Positions 13,101 to 22,803 of a stretch of 64,000 bases of DNA are shown in pieces. The notes under the pieces were generated by a model. It searched no databases. It was not told where the DNA came from and worked only from the letters and a program-made list of their open reading frames with translations. The translations under genes were made by a program, and so were the position numbers. Each line of letters opens with the position of its first letter. The first letter of the stretch is position 1. The stretch covers positions 462,094 to 526,093 of the forward strand of contig WELA01013572.1 of NCBI GenBank assembly GCA_009602735.1. Direction: 5' to 3'. Source of the DNA: Mesotaenium endlicherianum. Lineage: Eukaryota; Streptophyta; Zygnematophyceae; Zygnematales; Mesotaeniaceae.

Positions 13101-13853
13101 CTTCTGAGCAAGGGGATCAGACACCACTACTTGCTCCTCCGGCGATGTACATTCGCCCAGGCTGTTAGGATTCACGCTTGCTCCATCTAATGACCTGGCC
13201 AGGGCCACCGAAACAAGGTATATCTCCTTCACCTGATTTGCCCTGCATAGCTTCTTAACTTGCAGGCTCGACAGAAGACAGTTACTTGTGGTCGTATCTA
13301 CCTCCACCTGTTTCGCTGTCTCCATTCGACCATCACGCCCTTGGACTTTCACTTGTCCTGTGCTCCAGTGCACTTGAGGGTTGGCTTTCCTCAGCCATGG
13401 TCGGCCCAATATCACCTCATGGTGACCCAACTCTGCCTGCTCCATAACTTCCTTACTCCGGTGCCCCGCTACTTCCACGTGAATAGCTTCCGTAGGTGCA
13501 CCACACTTGAGTCTCTGCCCATTTGCCAAAATTGCCTCCTTAGGCTCATAATGCTTTTGCACAGGGATTCGCCACTGTTTCACCAGCTTCATGTGCACAA
13601 AATTTGCACTTGCGCCACTGTCGACCATACACTTCGCATTATTGCCGTCGACCACTCCTTCCACGATGATAGGCTTGTCAACATCTCGTCTTTTGCTTCT
13701 CGGCAGGCTCCTGGGGATAACCTCCTTGTGAGTTCTCGTCTTCACGCCAGTAGACACCCCAGAACGACTTACTGGCGTCCTCCTTTTTCCTGCTGTTGAG
13801 GTTGCTTCGCCTTCACATGACAGTCTCGAGCCAGATGTCCAAGCTTGCCGCAA
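10184..13853 (-). pseudogene. pol: pol of element 2 (protease-RT-RNase H-integrase-chromodomain)
   Basis: Domains follow in order on the minus strand. They are a retropepsin-like site with VDSGAS near 13620, RT ([11 protein letters not shown] near 12760; LDDILIYSK near 12470), RNase H with ITDAS near 12030, a zinc-binding and catalytic integrase (MDF, SDWD and HPQTDGQSE, about 11260-10960), and a C-terminal chromodomain near 10390-10270. An arginine codon has become TGA near 12602, an extra base shifts the frame near 12480, TAG ends the frame near 11405, and further breaks lie near 10690 and 10360. Read in the alternative frame, the chromodomain still shows YLVKWKGY and TWEPEADF. The frame would end just inside the LTR, as in many plant chromoviruses. 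Confidence 0.92.
10197..10212 (-). other. Polypurine tract of element 2
   Basis: Read on the minus strand, the purine run TTGAAGAGGGGGATGA directly precedes the LTR start TGTAAGG. Confidence 0.75.
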
Positions 13854-14722
13854 TTATAGCAAGGTCCTCTCGGCTTGAAATTCTCCTGCCTGCGCTGGTA
13901 CTGCAGAAGTCCCAACTCCATGGGTACTGGACCTTGTCCACTCGTGCTTGGCGCTTGAGGTCCAAAATGTCGATAGCCTCCAAAGTTGTGGCTGCCCCAC
14001 TGCCTCTGACTATACTCCACAGCGTCGACCCTCGTTGCCAATGCCATCATTTCTCCAAGACTGGTAGGGTCCTTGAGTGCCACTTCCTTGGCCACGGTTG
14101 GCTTGAGTCCCCTCTTGAACTTGTCCATCATCTCCGACTCGTGCATGGATGGACATTGAAGCACCAGCTCGTTGAAGCGCGATACATACTCTTGAACGCT
14201 TCCTCGTTGACGAAGGCGCACCAATAGATCTCGAGCGGTAGCCTCGGGTGCAGTAGGTTGAAATTGCCTCTTCAAGCCTTCAAAGAGCTGATCAACAGTA
14301 GCAGAAGCTCCAGACAGCTGCTCTTCTCGTTCATACCAAGCTCCAGCACTCTTCTGTAGCAAAGTTATGACAAAGGCGACTTGCCTGTCGGGCGCGAGCG
14401 CAGAATACTCCATAAACTTCTTTACTCCAAAAATCCACTGATGAACAAGCGGCGATCCACGCTCTCCAGTATAAACTTCAGGCTTAGGCGCACGCACTCC
14501 CGATGCGGGTGGAATAACTAGTTGCACCACTGGGTTAACATGAATTGGTGGCACAACAAGTGTAGGTGCCGAACTCGTTGAAGCGGTGTTCCCCACAACA
14601 ACTTGCACCATTCTCTCCACCTCCGCGCGCATATTTTGTTGAAATTGGGTGTGAACTTCTCCTCCAATTGCATTCGCCATTTGCCTTAGCATCGCCTGCA
14701 TCTCTTGTTGTTCTCTGGTCAT
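13769..14722 (-). CDS. gag: gag of element 2 (intact)
   Basis: This is an uninterrupted 317-aa Gag starting at the ATG at 14722. It has a Gln/Met-rich helical N-terminus (residues 1-40) and a Pro-rich hinge. A Ty3-type capsid region follows at about residues 80-230 ([25 protein letters not shown]). A CCHC zinc knuckle, [14 protein letters not shown], lies at about 285-298. It overlaps pol by 85 nt in the -1 frame, so Pol would be made by frameshifting. It is the only unbroken gene of element 2. It would package RNA into virus-like particles in the cytoplasm, but without Pol it could act only in trans. Confidence 0.9.
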   Translation of the reverse strand: MTREQQEMQAMLRQMANAIGGEVHTQFQQNMRAEVERMVQVVVGNTASTSSAPTLVVPPIHVNPVVQLVIPPASGVRAPKPEVYTGERGSPLVHQWIFGVKKFMEYSALAPDRQVAFVITLLQKSAGAWYEREEQLSGASATVDQLFEGLKRQFQPTAPEATARDLLVRLRQRGSVQEYVSRFNELVLQCPSMHESEMMDKFKRGLKPTVAKEVALKDPTSLGEMMALATRVDAVEYSQRQWGSHNFGGYRHFGPQAPSTSGQGPVPMELGLLQYQRRQENFKPRGPCYNCGKLGHLARDCHVKAKQPQQQEKGGRQ

Positions 14723-14802
14723 TGTTGGTGCTGCCTGCTGCCCCGCGCCCTCAACGTGCTCGATATGTTCGCCTCCTCCAGCTGCCGGTTGCCTATTCTG
14801 AA

Positions 14803-16181
14803 CCCGTACCTATTCTGAAGCAGTAGCAGATACAACAGCTAGAGAGGCTGCAGATGAGGCAGCTGCTATAGCCGCAGTCGCAGCACAGCAAGCTGAGGAG
14901 GAGAGGCCAGATTAGAAGCTGAACAAGTAGCAAAGGCCGCTGAAGATACAGAAAGGAGGGAAGGACAGCCAGCTGACGAGCGCACTGTTGAAGAACTTAT
15001 GGCATCAAGGGCCAATGTTCTGAACCCACCTCCTGCTGTACAACTCAATGTACCCCTAGGTCAAATACGTGACCGGCTGAATGCGGCAGGAATTGCTGCT
15101 GCAGGAGCGAGAGGGACTGTTGAGGACACTACTCAGCGAGTAGATGCCAATGCTGCTGCTGCATTTGCTAATCTACCACCCCAGAGTGTAGACTTGGGAG
15201 CATTGTTCGTCCAGATGCAGTCGCAAATGGCGACCATGTATCAGTCCCAGCAGAAGGACAAAAGAATCATAATGTCCCCACTGCCGGACAAAGACCAACT
15301 GGGGTCTCAAACCACTAGTGGTGGTGGCCGAGGGCCTAGTAAGCCCAAGCCGAAACCTCCCCAGGAATATGATCCTGAGGGAAATAGAAAATATTACTTG
15401 ATCAAGTTTCTCGCGGATGTTGAGCAGTGGCTGGAGAACTACCCAGAACTGCAAGATCACGAGAAGGTCAGGCACACCGGTGCGACACTAAAAGGCAGTG
15501 CCGCAGACTGGTGGCTTTACTGGAAAGGAGAGCGTAAGGCTCGGCAACTCGATGACCCTACGTGGGTAGAGTTTGTCGACAAGTTGCATGAGAAGTTTGA
15601 TGTCATCAACCAGCAGGAGAAAGCTATTTATGCGATGATCTCCCTGACACTGAAGCAGACCACTTCAGTTGCTGAGTTTGCTCAAAAGTTCCAAGAGAAC
15701 ATGATGAAGCAGCCAGATTTGCCAGAACGGTATAGGATAGCATACTTCAGGTATGGCTTGAAATCTGAGGTCTCTGATCATTGTGCTGAGAAAAAGTATG
15801 AGAAACTGGCTGACTTGATCCAGGATGCGGATGCCTGGGATTAGCAGCAGTTCAATCACAAGCGCCAGAGTAATGCTTTGGTGTCTAAGGTTATCAAAAA
15901 GCCCCACGGTTCCTACAATGCAATTGAAGGAGACCAGGCTGAGGATGATCAGGGTGATGGATATGAGTGAGTATAATGCCATACAGTCTAGAGGTAGAGG
16001 TGGTTTCTCTCGAGGCGGCTATGGAAGAGGTGGTGGTAGGACTAAGCCGAGACCAGCCTCAGCAAAATCCACTTGCTACCATTGTCAGCAGTTGGGCCAC
16101 TACAGAGAACAGTGTCCAGTCAAGCACCTTCCGAAGGTCGAGAGAAAAGACCAGCCTTTAAAAGACAGCAACAGTCAGTAA
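14803..16181 (+). pseudogene. gag: gag of element 3 (5'-truncated, frameshifted)
   Basis: Compared with element 1 it lacks the first 35 or so codons. It has a one-base deletion near 14906, a CAG-to-TAG change at 15842-15844 and a 2-base deletion near 15966. The capsid region (14999-15841) is open. The CCHC knuckle, [14 protein letters not shown], lies near 16076-16117. The TTTAAAA slip site at 16157-16163 and the 109-nt overlap with pol match element 1. Confidence 0.88.
16157..16163 (+). promoter_or_regulatory. Putative -1 ribosomal frameshift site, gag-pol of element 3
   Basis: T TTA AAA is in the gag frame, with pol in the -1 frame, as in element 1 at 2122-2128. A slip here would carry ribosomes into the 886-codon pol ORF. 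Confidence 0.65.
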
Positions 16182-19100
16182 TCCAGTCTACTGACTGTGA
16201 GGATGCTAGAGATAGTGAGTCGTCACTAGCTGCCCTCGTAGCAAGTATTATGGGTCCTGCTGAACTGGATTCACTATGCATGCCTGACAACCAGATAAAG
16301 GAGACCATCAGCAATATAGACGTCCAGAGAGTGCACACTCTGGATGCTCTTGTTCCACCTGATGTCCAACATTTCTTTGCTACGTCAGGAGAACAATGCG
16401 AAAGTCAGGAAAAGACAGTCCCCCCTATCCTACTGCATTGCATGATTGCAGGTAGGAAGGTGAGGGCATTTGTTGACGGAGGGGCGTCACATACTTTTAT
16501 CCACAAGGACTTAGTTAAGCGGCTAAGGCTGCCTACTGTCACCCAAGGGAATAGAAAAATATTCCTTGGAGATGCCTCAAGTATCCCGGGAGGAGTTATA
16601 ACCAAGCCTATTGAGGTCCAGTTAGGTTCTGGCATTGCAGTTCTAACTGAAACGCTTACATTTGAGGTACTCAACACTGGCTTTTATGATCTCGTGCTAG
16701 GCAGGTCCTGGCTTAATAGACATCAAGCTGAAGTGTGTTGGAGCAGAGGTACAGTTAAAGTGAGAGGAGCCAGTGATGGGCAGACTGACTTGGCACCCAC
16801 CAGTGCTCTTCCTCTTGTCCTGTGTGGATGGCAAATGAAGGAAAAGAAGAGGCTTCCAGAAGGATGCAAGTTGCTGAATGCAATGGAGTTCGTCAAAAGC
16901 TGGAACCAGAAGGAAGACAGAATGTTCTGTCTGCTGCTAAGAGAGGTACCTCCTCAACCTGAAGAAGTGGTTGAGAAAAAGGTACACCCTCCGGAGCACC
17001 CTACTGCTGCAAACATTGTTGCTCAGTACACGGATGTGTTTAATATGCCTCCAGGACTACCCCCTAAGCGGGAAGTAGATCATAGGATTGATTTATTACC
17101 TGGTAGTCAGCCACCCTGGCAACGCACGTATGGCTTGTCTTATGTGGAGAGCGAGGAGTTGAAAACACAGATTGCAGAGCTTGAGGAAACTGGTTATATT
17201 TCTCCCAGTAAATCACCGTACGGCGCACCCATCCTATCTGTTAAGAAAAAGGATGGCAGTATGCGGATGTGTGTGGATTACAGAGCCCTGAACAGAATTA
17301 CAGTAAAGAACAAGTATGCTTTATCCAGAATCGAGGACTTGCTTGATACCCTGTCTGGTGCTAAGGTGTTCAGTAAGATAGATCTCAAGAGTGGTTATCA
17401 TCAAATCAGAATTGCTGAGGGGGATGAACACAAGACTGCTTTCCGCACACGTTATGGACACTATGAGTTCAAGGTGATGCCATTAGGACTGACTAATACT
17501 CCTGCTACCTTCATGGGTGCTATGAATGACATTTTCAGACCTTATTTGGATAAGTTTGTGCAAGTTTTCCTGGATGATATTTTAATTTTCTCTAAAGATG
17601 AAGCTCAGCACACTGAACACTTAAAGACAGTCCTGGACACTCTAAGAACGAATCACTTATATGCTAAAATGAGCAAGTGTGATTTCTTTAAGGAAAGTAT
17701 TGAATTCTTAGGCCACGTTGTCAGTAAAGAGGGCATCAGTGTGGATCCTAAGAAAGTCCAGACCATAAGGGACTGGCCAGTACCACAGTCTGTCTCTGAA
17801 GTTAGATCCTTCCTCGGGTTGGCTAACTACTATAGGAGATTTATTGAGAATTATTCCACAAAGGCCAGTAAACTGACTGACCTTACTAAGAAAGACATCG
17901 GGTATGTGTGGGGGGAAGAGCAGCAGGCTGCCTTCCAGACCCTTAAAGATGCCCTTTGTTCTGCCCCAGTGCTAGCCGTGTATGACCCCAGCAAACCGGT
18001 GCAGGTGGTTACTGATGCCTCTGACTTTGCCATGGGTGCTATTTTGTTGCAGCCTGCTGACAAAACCACAAAGGATGGTAAGGTACGGCAGGAGTGGCAT
18101 CCTGTGTTGTATGAGTTTATGAAATTTAATCCAGCGGAGATTAATTACTCAGTGCATGATAAAAAGCTGCTAGCTATCATTCATGTACTCAAACAATGGA
18201 GAGCATACTTAAATGGTAATGCTTTTAAGGTGATTACAGATCATCTAGCTCTGACTCACTTTCAGAAGAAGTCCAAGTTGTCGAGAAGGGAGAACCACTG
18301 TAGCCAGATGCTGGAGCAGTTCCAAGTCCAGATCGACTACAAACCAGGGAAGTTGAATCCTGCTGATGCCCTCTCTAGAAGACCTGACTTGCAAGAAAGG
18401 AACTTTAGTCAGCATGATGTAGATAAAGTCCTGTGTGCACTCACTTCACTAAAGGTGAAAAAGTCCTTCCTTGAACAACTTAGGAAAGCCTACCTTTCTG
18501 ACCCAACATTTGAGCCCAGCCCCACTATTGGTGTGTGTCGTGCTACTGCACTCGGGTACCGGCTTAATGCAAGGGTCTGGGTGAATGAAACCACTTCAGG
18601 TAGGCTGAAGCTGGTCATTCCTAACGACTTGGAAATAAGGTCTCTCTTACTGAGTCAAGCTCATGACAGTCTCCTGGGTGGACATTTGGGGCAGGCCAAA
18701 ACTGTTGGCAAACTGGCAAAACATTATCATTGAGAGGGGTTAGCCCGGAAGGTCTTGAAATATGTCAAGTCCTGTGACCAGTGTCAGAGAAATAAGTCTC
18801 GGCACACACCACCCGGAGGTCCCTTGCAACCGCTGCCCATCCCAGCTGGACGCTGGGAAACTATATCCATGGACTGGGTGGTCTCACCACCAAGAACTGC
18901 CAATGGGCATGATTCAATACTGGTAGTCGTGGATAAATTGACAAAAATGGTCATTTTTATCCCCACAACTGTCAAAGTGACTGCACTCGAGACAGCGAGA
19001 CAGTTCTACAACCATGTCGTATGCCAACATGGGCTCCCTTCTAATATCATCTCAGACAGAGACTCAAAATTCACCTCTAAGTTCTGGAGAGCTTTAATGG

Positions 19101-19851
19101 GGTTAATGGGAGTCAAACAGCTGCTCAGCACAGCAAACCACCCTCAGACTGATGGGCAGACTGAAAGAACTAACCGAGTTCTGCAGGAGGTGCTGAGAGC
19201 ATATATTAACCAAAAACAAGATAATTGGGATGACCTGTTGCCTCAAATTCAATTTGCGGTCAACAGTGCGGTGCACACGTTAACGGGCAAGACTCCTTTT
19301 GAAGTCAGCCTGGGTAGAGTTCTTAAGTCTCCTTTAGATGTACTGGGGGAGTCTTTAACTTGCCCTGAAGGGATTAACAACCCGGTCTCCCTCCAGTTAA
19401 CTCAGGAGTTTGCTGACACCCTGTCAGAAGTCCAACGAAACCTGCACACGGCCCAAGAAAATCAACAAAAATACGCTAATCAAACCCGTCGGGAACTGAC
19501 ATTTTCCAAGGGGGATTTAGTCAAACTGCATCCTCAGCACCTGTACCTCCCTGGTGTGGTCAAGAAAAAGCTTGGCCCTGTCTGGGTCGGTCCATATTCG
19601 GTGGTCCGTCGTGTCGGTCAGAATGCTTACAAACTGAACATGTCAGCTGAATACAAGGGGCACCCGGTCTTTAATGTCTCCTTCCTGGAACCGTACATCA
19701 AAGGTGATACACTGTTCACAGGTCGGTTACCTGTCCAACCGGGACCGGTCCCCGCTGTCCGGGACGGCGACCCTGAGGAATATGAGGTCGATGAGATTTT
19801 AGACGCTCGCTCGGTCCGTCGATCGTCTAAATATGTCATGAAATACCTCAT

Positions 19852-20076
19852 NNNNNNNNNNNNNNNNNNNNNNNNNNNNNNNNNNNNNNNNNNNNNNNNN
19901 NNNNNNNNNNNNNNNNNNNNNNNNNNNNNNNNNNNNNNNNNNNNNNNNNNNNNNNNNNNNNNNNNNNNNNNNNNNNNNNNNNNNNNNNNNNNNNNNNNNN
20001 NNNNNNNNNNNNNNNNNNNNNNNNNNNNNNNNNNNNNNNNNNNNNNNNNNNNNNNNNNNNNNNNNNNNNNNNNNNN
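19852..20076. other. Assembly gap (225 N)
   Basis: A run of 225 undetermined bases replaces the end of the chromodomain and the start of the spacer. In element 1 the matching interval is about 5838-6022, so the gap size may be only an estimate. Translated frames crossing it carry no information. Confidence 0.98.
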
Positions 20077-20333
20077 GACAGTTAGTGACAGTTGTGACAG
20101 GCAGCCCACCTTTAAAATTAAGTTGGAGGGAGTAGTAGTCTTTGATCACCATATTACACACTCAACCTGCGCTCACACTCACTTGCTCTCTAACTCAATT
20201 TTTCCTTATATTCACTCACACCAGGTATTCCACACCAGGAACTCTCCCGATCGCGTCCCTCTTCATCAAGGGCACTCAGTAGCGGCAAAATATAATGACT
20301 TCACTAACTGCATTGTGTTTATGATTGAGCAGG

Positions 20334-21998
20334 ATGACTCAAAAGTCGGAACTCAAGAGGAAGAGAAGGGCGGAAGAGGCACATGCAGAATACTTGCAAT
20401 TCCGTAGAGACATCGAATCATCTTCCATCACCGCTCGGAAATCACAACGACTCCAACAACAGCGGGAGGCACAGAAGAAGAAGGAGGAGGAGGAACAGGC
20501 CAGAAGACTGAGGCAGGAAGAAATGGATAGAAAAGTTGCAGAGGAGGCCAAGAAAGCAGAGGAGGAGAGGCAAGCTGAGGAGAAGCGGAAGCAGCAGGCT
20601 GATGAAGAAGAACAGAGGAGAATCAGCAGCTACCGCTACACAGTGCTGGGCAAGGGCTTTGATCTACTGGAGGAGGCCTTCAAGTATGCCCAGAGAAGTC
20701 GCAGTGAGTCGCAGAAGGAAATCCTCCAGAAGGAAGGGGAGACATCCGAAAACTTTGACAAGTATATAGAGGTCGGCACAGGGCTCCTCCTCTACCACGA
20801 TTACGCCAGGATGGTAGGATATACAATCGGAGAGGCCAAGGCAATGGCCCAGGTGAACGAAGCAGGAGCTGTCTCGATTCCTGGTATCTGGGGGGCAGAT
20901 AGGGTCATCAGGATGATCCCCATGGACGCGGACAGCTTCAAGGACTCAACACCCCATAACAGGTTCAAGGCCATGTACAATGAGGTGGAGAGGAGGAGCT
21001 GGGAATTCTTGGCCAGAGAAACCAGTCAGCTGGACTTTGCAGGGCACTGGTACCCTTGTACTCTCAAAAAGACAGACGCTGCCTTCTTCCAAAAGCCCAC
21101 TGATTGGCGGTGGATGACCATCAACATGAGGGACCAGCAGAATGACAGGGCGACGGATGAGGATTTCCTGACAGACCTAAAGGGGAACATAGTATTGCCC
21201 CCTCACATTGCGGCTTGGGACCCAAGATTGGATGGAGTCAGAGACTGCATGAGCCAAGAGATGCAGGGGGACAGAAGCAGGGCCCGAGAGTCATTCTCCA
21301 AAGGGAAGCACGCTTATGCCAAATGGGCAAGTAAGCAGGGGGAAAAGGACCTCTATGCGGTCCGGACTCAGCAGCCCCCACCAGCACCCAAAAGGGGAAG
21401 GTCAGTAGGATATTCTTTTTCTCGGGAAGAGCTGGAGCAGCTGACAGAAGAGACCCCAGAAGTCTCAGAGGAACCCGGGGATGGAGAGGAGGAGGAGTCA
21501 GAGGAAGACAAGGAGGAAGGCGAGGAGGAGGACACTAGCCCCGCCGTGATCCTGACGCCTGCCACATCCCCTATAAGGGAGAAGACGACGTTGGCCATGC
21601 AGCAACTCGTTGAAGAGGAGGATATCACTTGGCTGGGGACTGCCAGAGGACAGACCCCATCTCCAGGCAAGGAGACCCAGTCAGACAGAGCAGACAGGAG
21701 GGCTGCTCGGGAGATAGCCAGAGGCCTGCCAGCATCTCCCTCGCAGAAAGGGCATGTAGCCTTGGCTCATGTCATGCAACATCCTTCTGGGATGCCGATA
21801 TACGTACCTGTCAGTTTGAGGGCTGCCCAAGAGAAGGCTGCCTCCCTCCAGACTGTGCAGGAGGAAACAGCCCAGTTACTGTGTTCTCCACGGGGTCCTT
21901 ACACGGAACCTCCCTCTCTGACAGGCTTCAGAAGACCCCAAGAGAGGAGGAGGTCTGGCTCCCCTGAGTATAGAGCCTCAGGGTCATCTCCCTCCTAA
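20334..21998 (+). CDS. Intact extra ORF of element 3, unknown function (554 aa)
   Basis: The frame opens at the ATG at 20334 and runs unbroken to TAA. Residues 1-95 are very rich in Lys, Glu, Gln and Arg and look like a long coiled coil (runs such as QQREAQKKKEEEEQARR). Residues 95-270 form a probable globular part (FDLLEEAFKYA, IPGIWGADRVIRMIPMD, DFAGHWYPCT). Residues 350-400 are an acidic run of Glu with Asp and Ser. The tail is rich in Pro, Ser and Arg. I see no signal peptide, no membrane segment and no retroviral envelope feature, although it sits in the envelope position. It matches the broken copy in element 1 along its length. I do not recognise the family. Confidence 0.85.
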   Translation: MTQKSELKRKRRAEEAHAEYLQFRRDIESSSITARKSQRLQQQREAQKKKEEEEQARRLRQEEMDRKVAEEAKKAEEERQAEEKRKQQADEEEQRRISSYRYTVLGKGFDLLEEAFKYAQRSRSESQKEILQKEGETSENFDKYIEVGTGLLLYHDYARMVGYTIGEAKAMAQVNEAGAVSIPGIWGADRVIRMIPMDADSFKDSTPHNRFKAMYNEVERRSWEFLARETSQLDFAGHWYPCTLKKTDAAFFQKPTDWRWMTINMRDQQNDRATDEDFLTDLKGNIVLPPHIAAWDPRLDGVRDCMSQEMQGDRSRARESFSKGKHAYAKWASKQGEKDLYAVRTQQPPPAPKRGRSVGYSFSREELEQLTEETPEVSEEPGDGEEEESEEDKEEGEEEDTSPAVILTPATSPIREKTTLAMQQLVEEEDITWLGTARGQTPSPGKETQSDRADRRAAREIARGLPASPSQKGHVALAHVMQHPSGMPIYVPVSLRAAQEKAASLQTVQEETAQLLCSPRGPYTEPPSLTGFRRPQERRRSGSPEYRASGSSPS

Positions 21999-22070
21999 TG
22001 GCAGTAGGATGGGGACGGAAGGGACAGCACGCTGTTATTTGTGTTAGTGTTGTCGAGGCGACGACATGAT

Positions 22071-22083
22071 AAGTTGGAGGGAT
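22071..22083 (+). other. Polypurine tract of element 3
   Basis: AAGTTGGAGGGAT lies immediately before the LTR start TGTAATG, identical to the tract of element 1. Confidence 0.75.
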
Positions 22084-22803
22084 TGTAATGAATCAGTATA
22101 TCGGTTGACATAATATTCATTTAAATAATATAGTTAAATAAGTTCAGCCTGCTGAACTCTAGTTAATGATTAGTCTGCTGGACATTATATTTAATATCAG
22201 TTTAATGACTCGGCCCGAAGTAGCAGGCTGAGGTCACCTTAAGTCAGCTTGCTGACACATTCTTTGACAGCCAGCTGACTTTTGTACTCGTAGCAGGGAA
22301 CTGCCTCGATATGCATCTAAGTGTGGTATGCTAGATGAATGGCCAGATGACATCCCTATGATGGATGGCGGTTCGGGATGATGGGAGATGGCGGTGGATT
22401 TGGTTAACCGAGGTCCTACCAACGTGGTTAACTCCCGGGTAGGCGGTGCCATCGCACTGACCGTTGAACAGTAAACTGATTCCATGTACATATGCTAGGC
22501 ATTGCTCTCGAGTTCGGCATTCGAAAACGAGGCCAACTCTCTTGTACAGCTTGCTGAGAGCGATCTGAATCCAAGGCGAGAAGCCATTGATACGCACTGT
22601 CTTCTAACCTTGCTTATGTATGAGTTTACTGATTTGCAATATTGATGCTAGTTTACTCGCATTTGACTTACGAGTATTATTCACTGCTAGTGTGTTGTCC
22701 TTTGCCGTTAAACCAGCAAACGGAAAATACCATAAAGATTACTTGCTGATATAAAGATCTTTATTAATTGTTAATTGCCTATTTGGTAAGTCGATTCATT
22801 TCA
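22084..22803 (+). repeat. 3' LTR of element 3
   Basis: This 720-bp LTR runs from TGTAATGAATCAG to CATTTCA and is clearly homologous to the LTRs at 1-642 and 8805-9519. The next base begins exon 7 of recombinase copy 3. Confidence 0.92.

Larger units (their letters stand above)
9520..14802 (-). mobile_element. Ty3/gypsy chromovirus, element 2 (truncated at both ends)
   Basis: This second chromovirus family is in reverse orientation. It retains most of its 3' LTR (9520-10196), the polypurine tract, pol and an intact gag, but has no 5' LTR. Its gag leader runs straight into the gag of element 3 near 14802. At that point the motif TATTCTGAA occurs on both sides (14794-14802 and 14811-14819), which suggests a microhomology join or an assembly join. 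Pol has several stops and frameshifts, so the element is not autonomous. Confidence 0.9.
16073..20076 (+). pseudogene. pol: pol of element 3 (one nonsense change, gap in chromodomain)
   Basis: The frame is open from 16073 to a TGA at 18731-18733, where element 1 has TGG, and then from 18734 to the assembly gap. The protease-like site has VDGGAS at about 16475. The RT palm has FLDD near 17570. RNase H shows TDAS, then Glu in SVHDKKLL and TDH (18010-18250). The integrase zinc domain (HDSLLGGH, then CDQCQ) is split by the stop. The DDE residues are visible as SMDW, SDRDS and HPQTDGQTE (about 18868-19160). The chromodomain begins with YEVDEILD near 19780 and runs into the N gap. The true 3' end is hidden; element 1 suggests it lies within the gap. 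Confidence 0.92.
14803..22803 (+). mobile_element. Ty3/gypsy chromovirus, element 3 (5'-truncated, few lesions)
   Basis: This close relative of element 1 has lost its 5' LTR and the first part of gag at the junction with element 2. It keeps most of gag, pol, a complete third ORF, a polypurine tract and a full 3' LTR. A 225-base gap (19852-20076) covers part of the chromodomain. Pol has one visible nonsense change (TGA at 18731-18733) and gag a few small lesions, so it is much younger or better preserved than element 1. Its LTR end abuts GTGGC at 22804, which is coding sequence of exon 7 of recombinase copy 3. It therefore inserted into that gene. Confidence 0.92.

Noticed and set aside
20334-21998. 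An envelope gene in the element 3 extra ORF
   Set aside because: There is no signal peptide, no hydrophobic membrane segment and no cleavage-type site. The residues are mostly charged and disordered.
9520-22803. Reading the whole left part as one giant retroelement
   Set aside because: Opposite orientation, two distinct LTR families and a 5-bp target duplication show several separate insertions.
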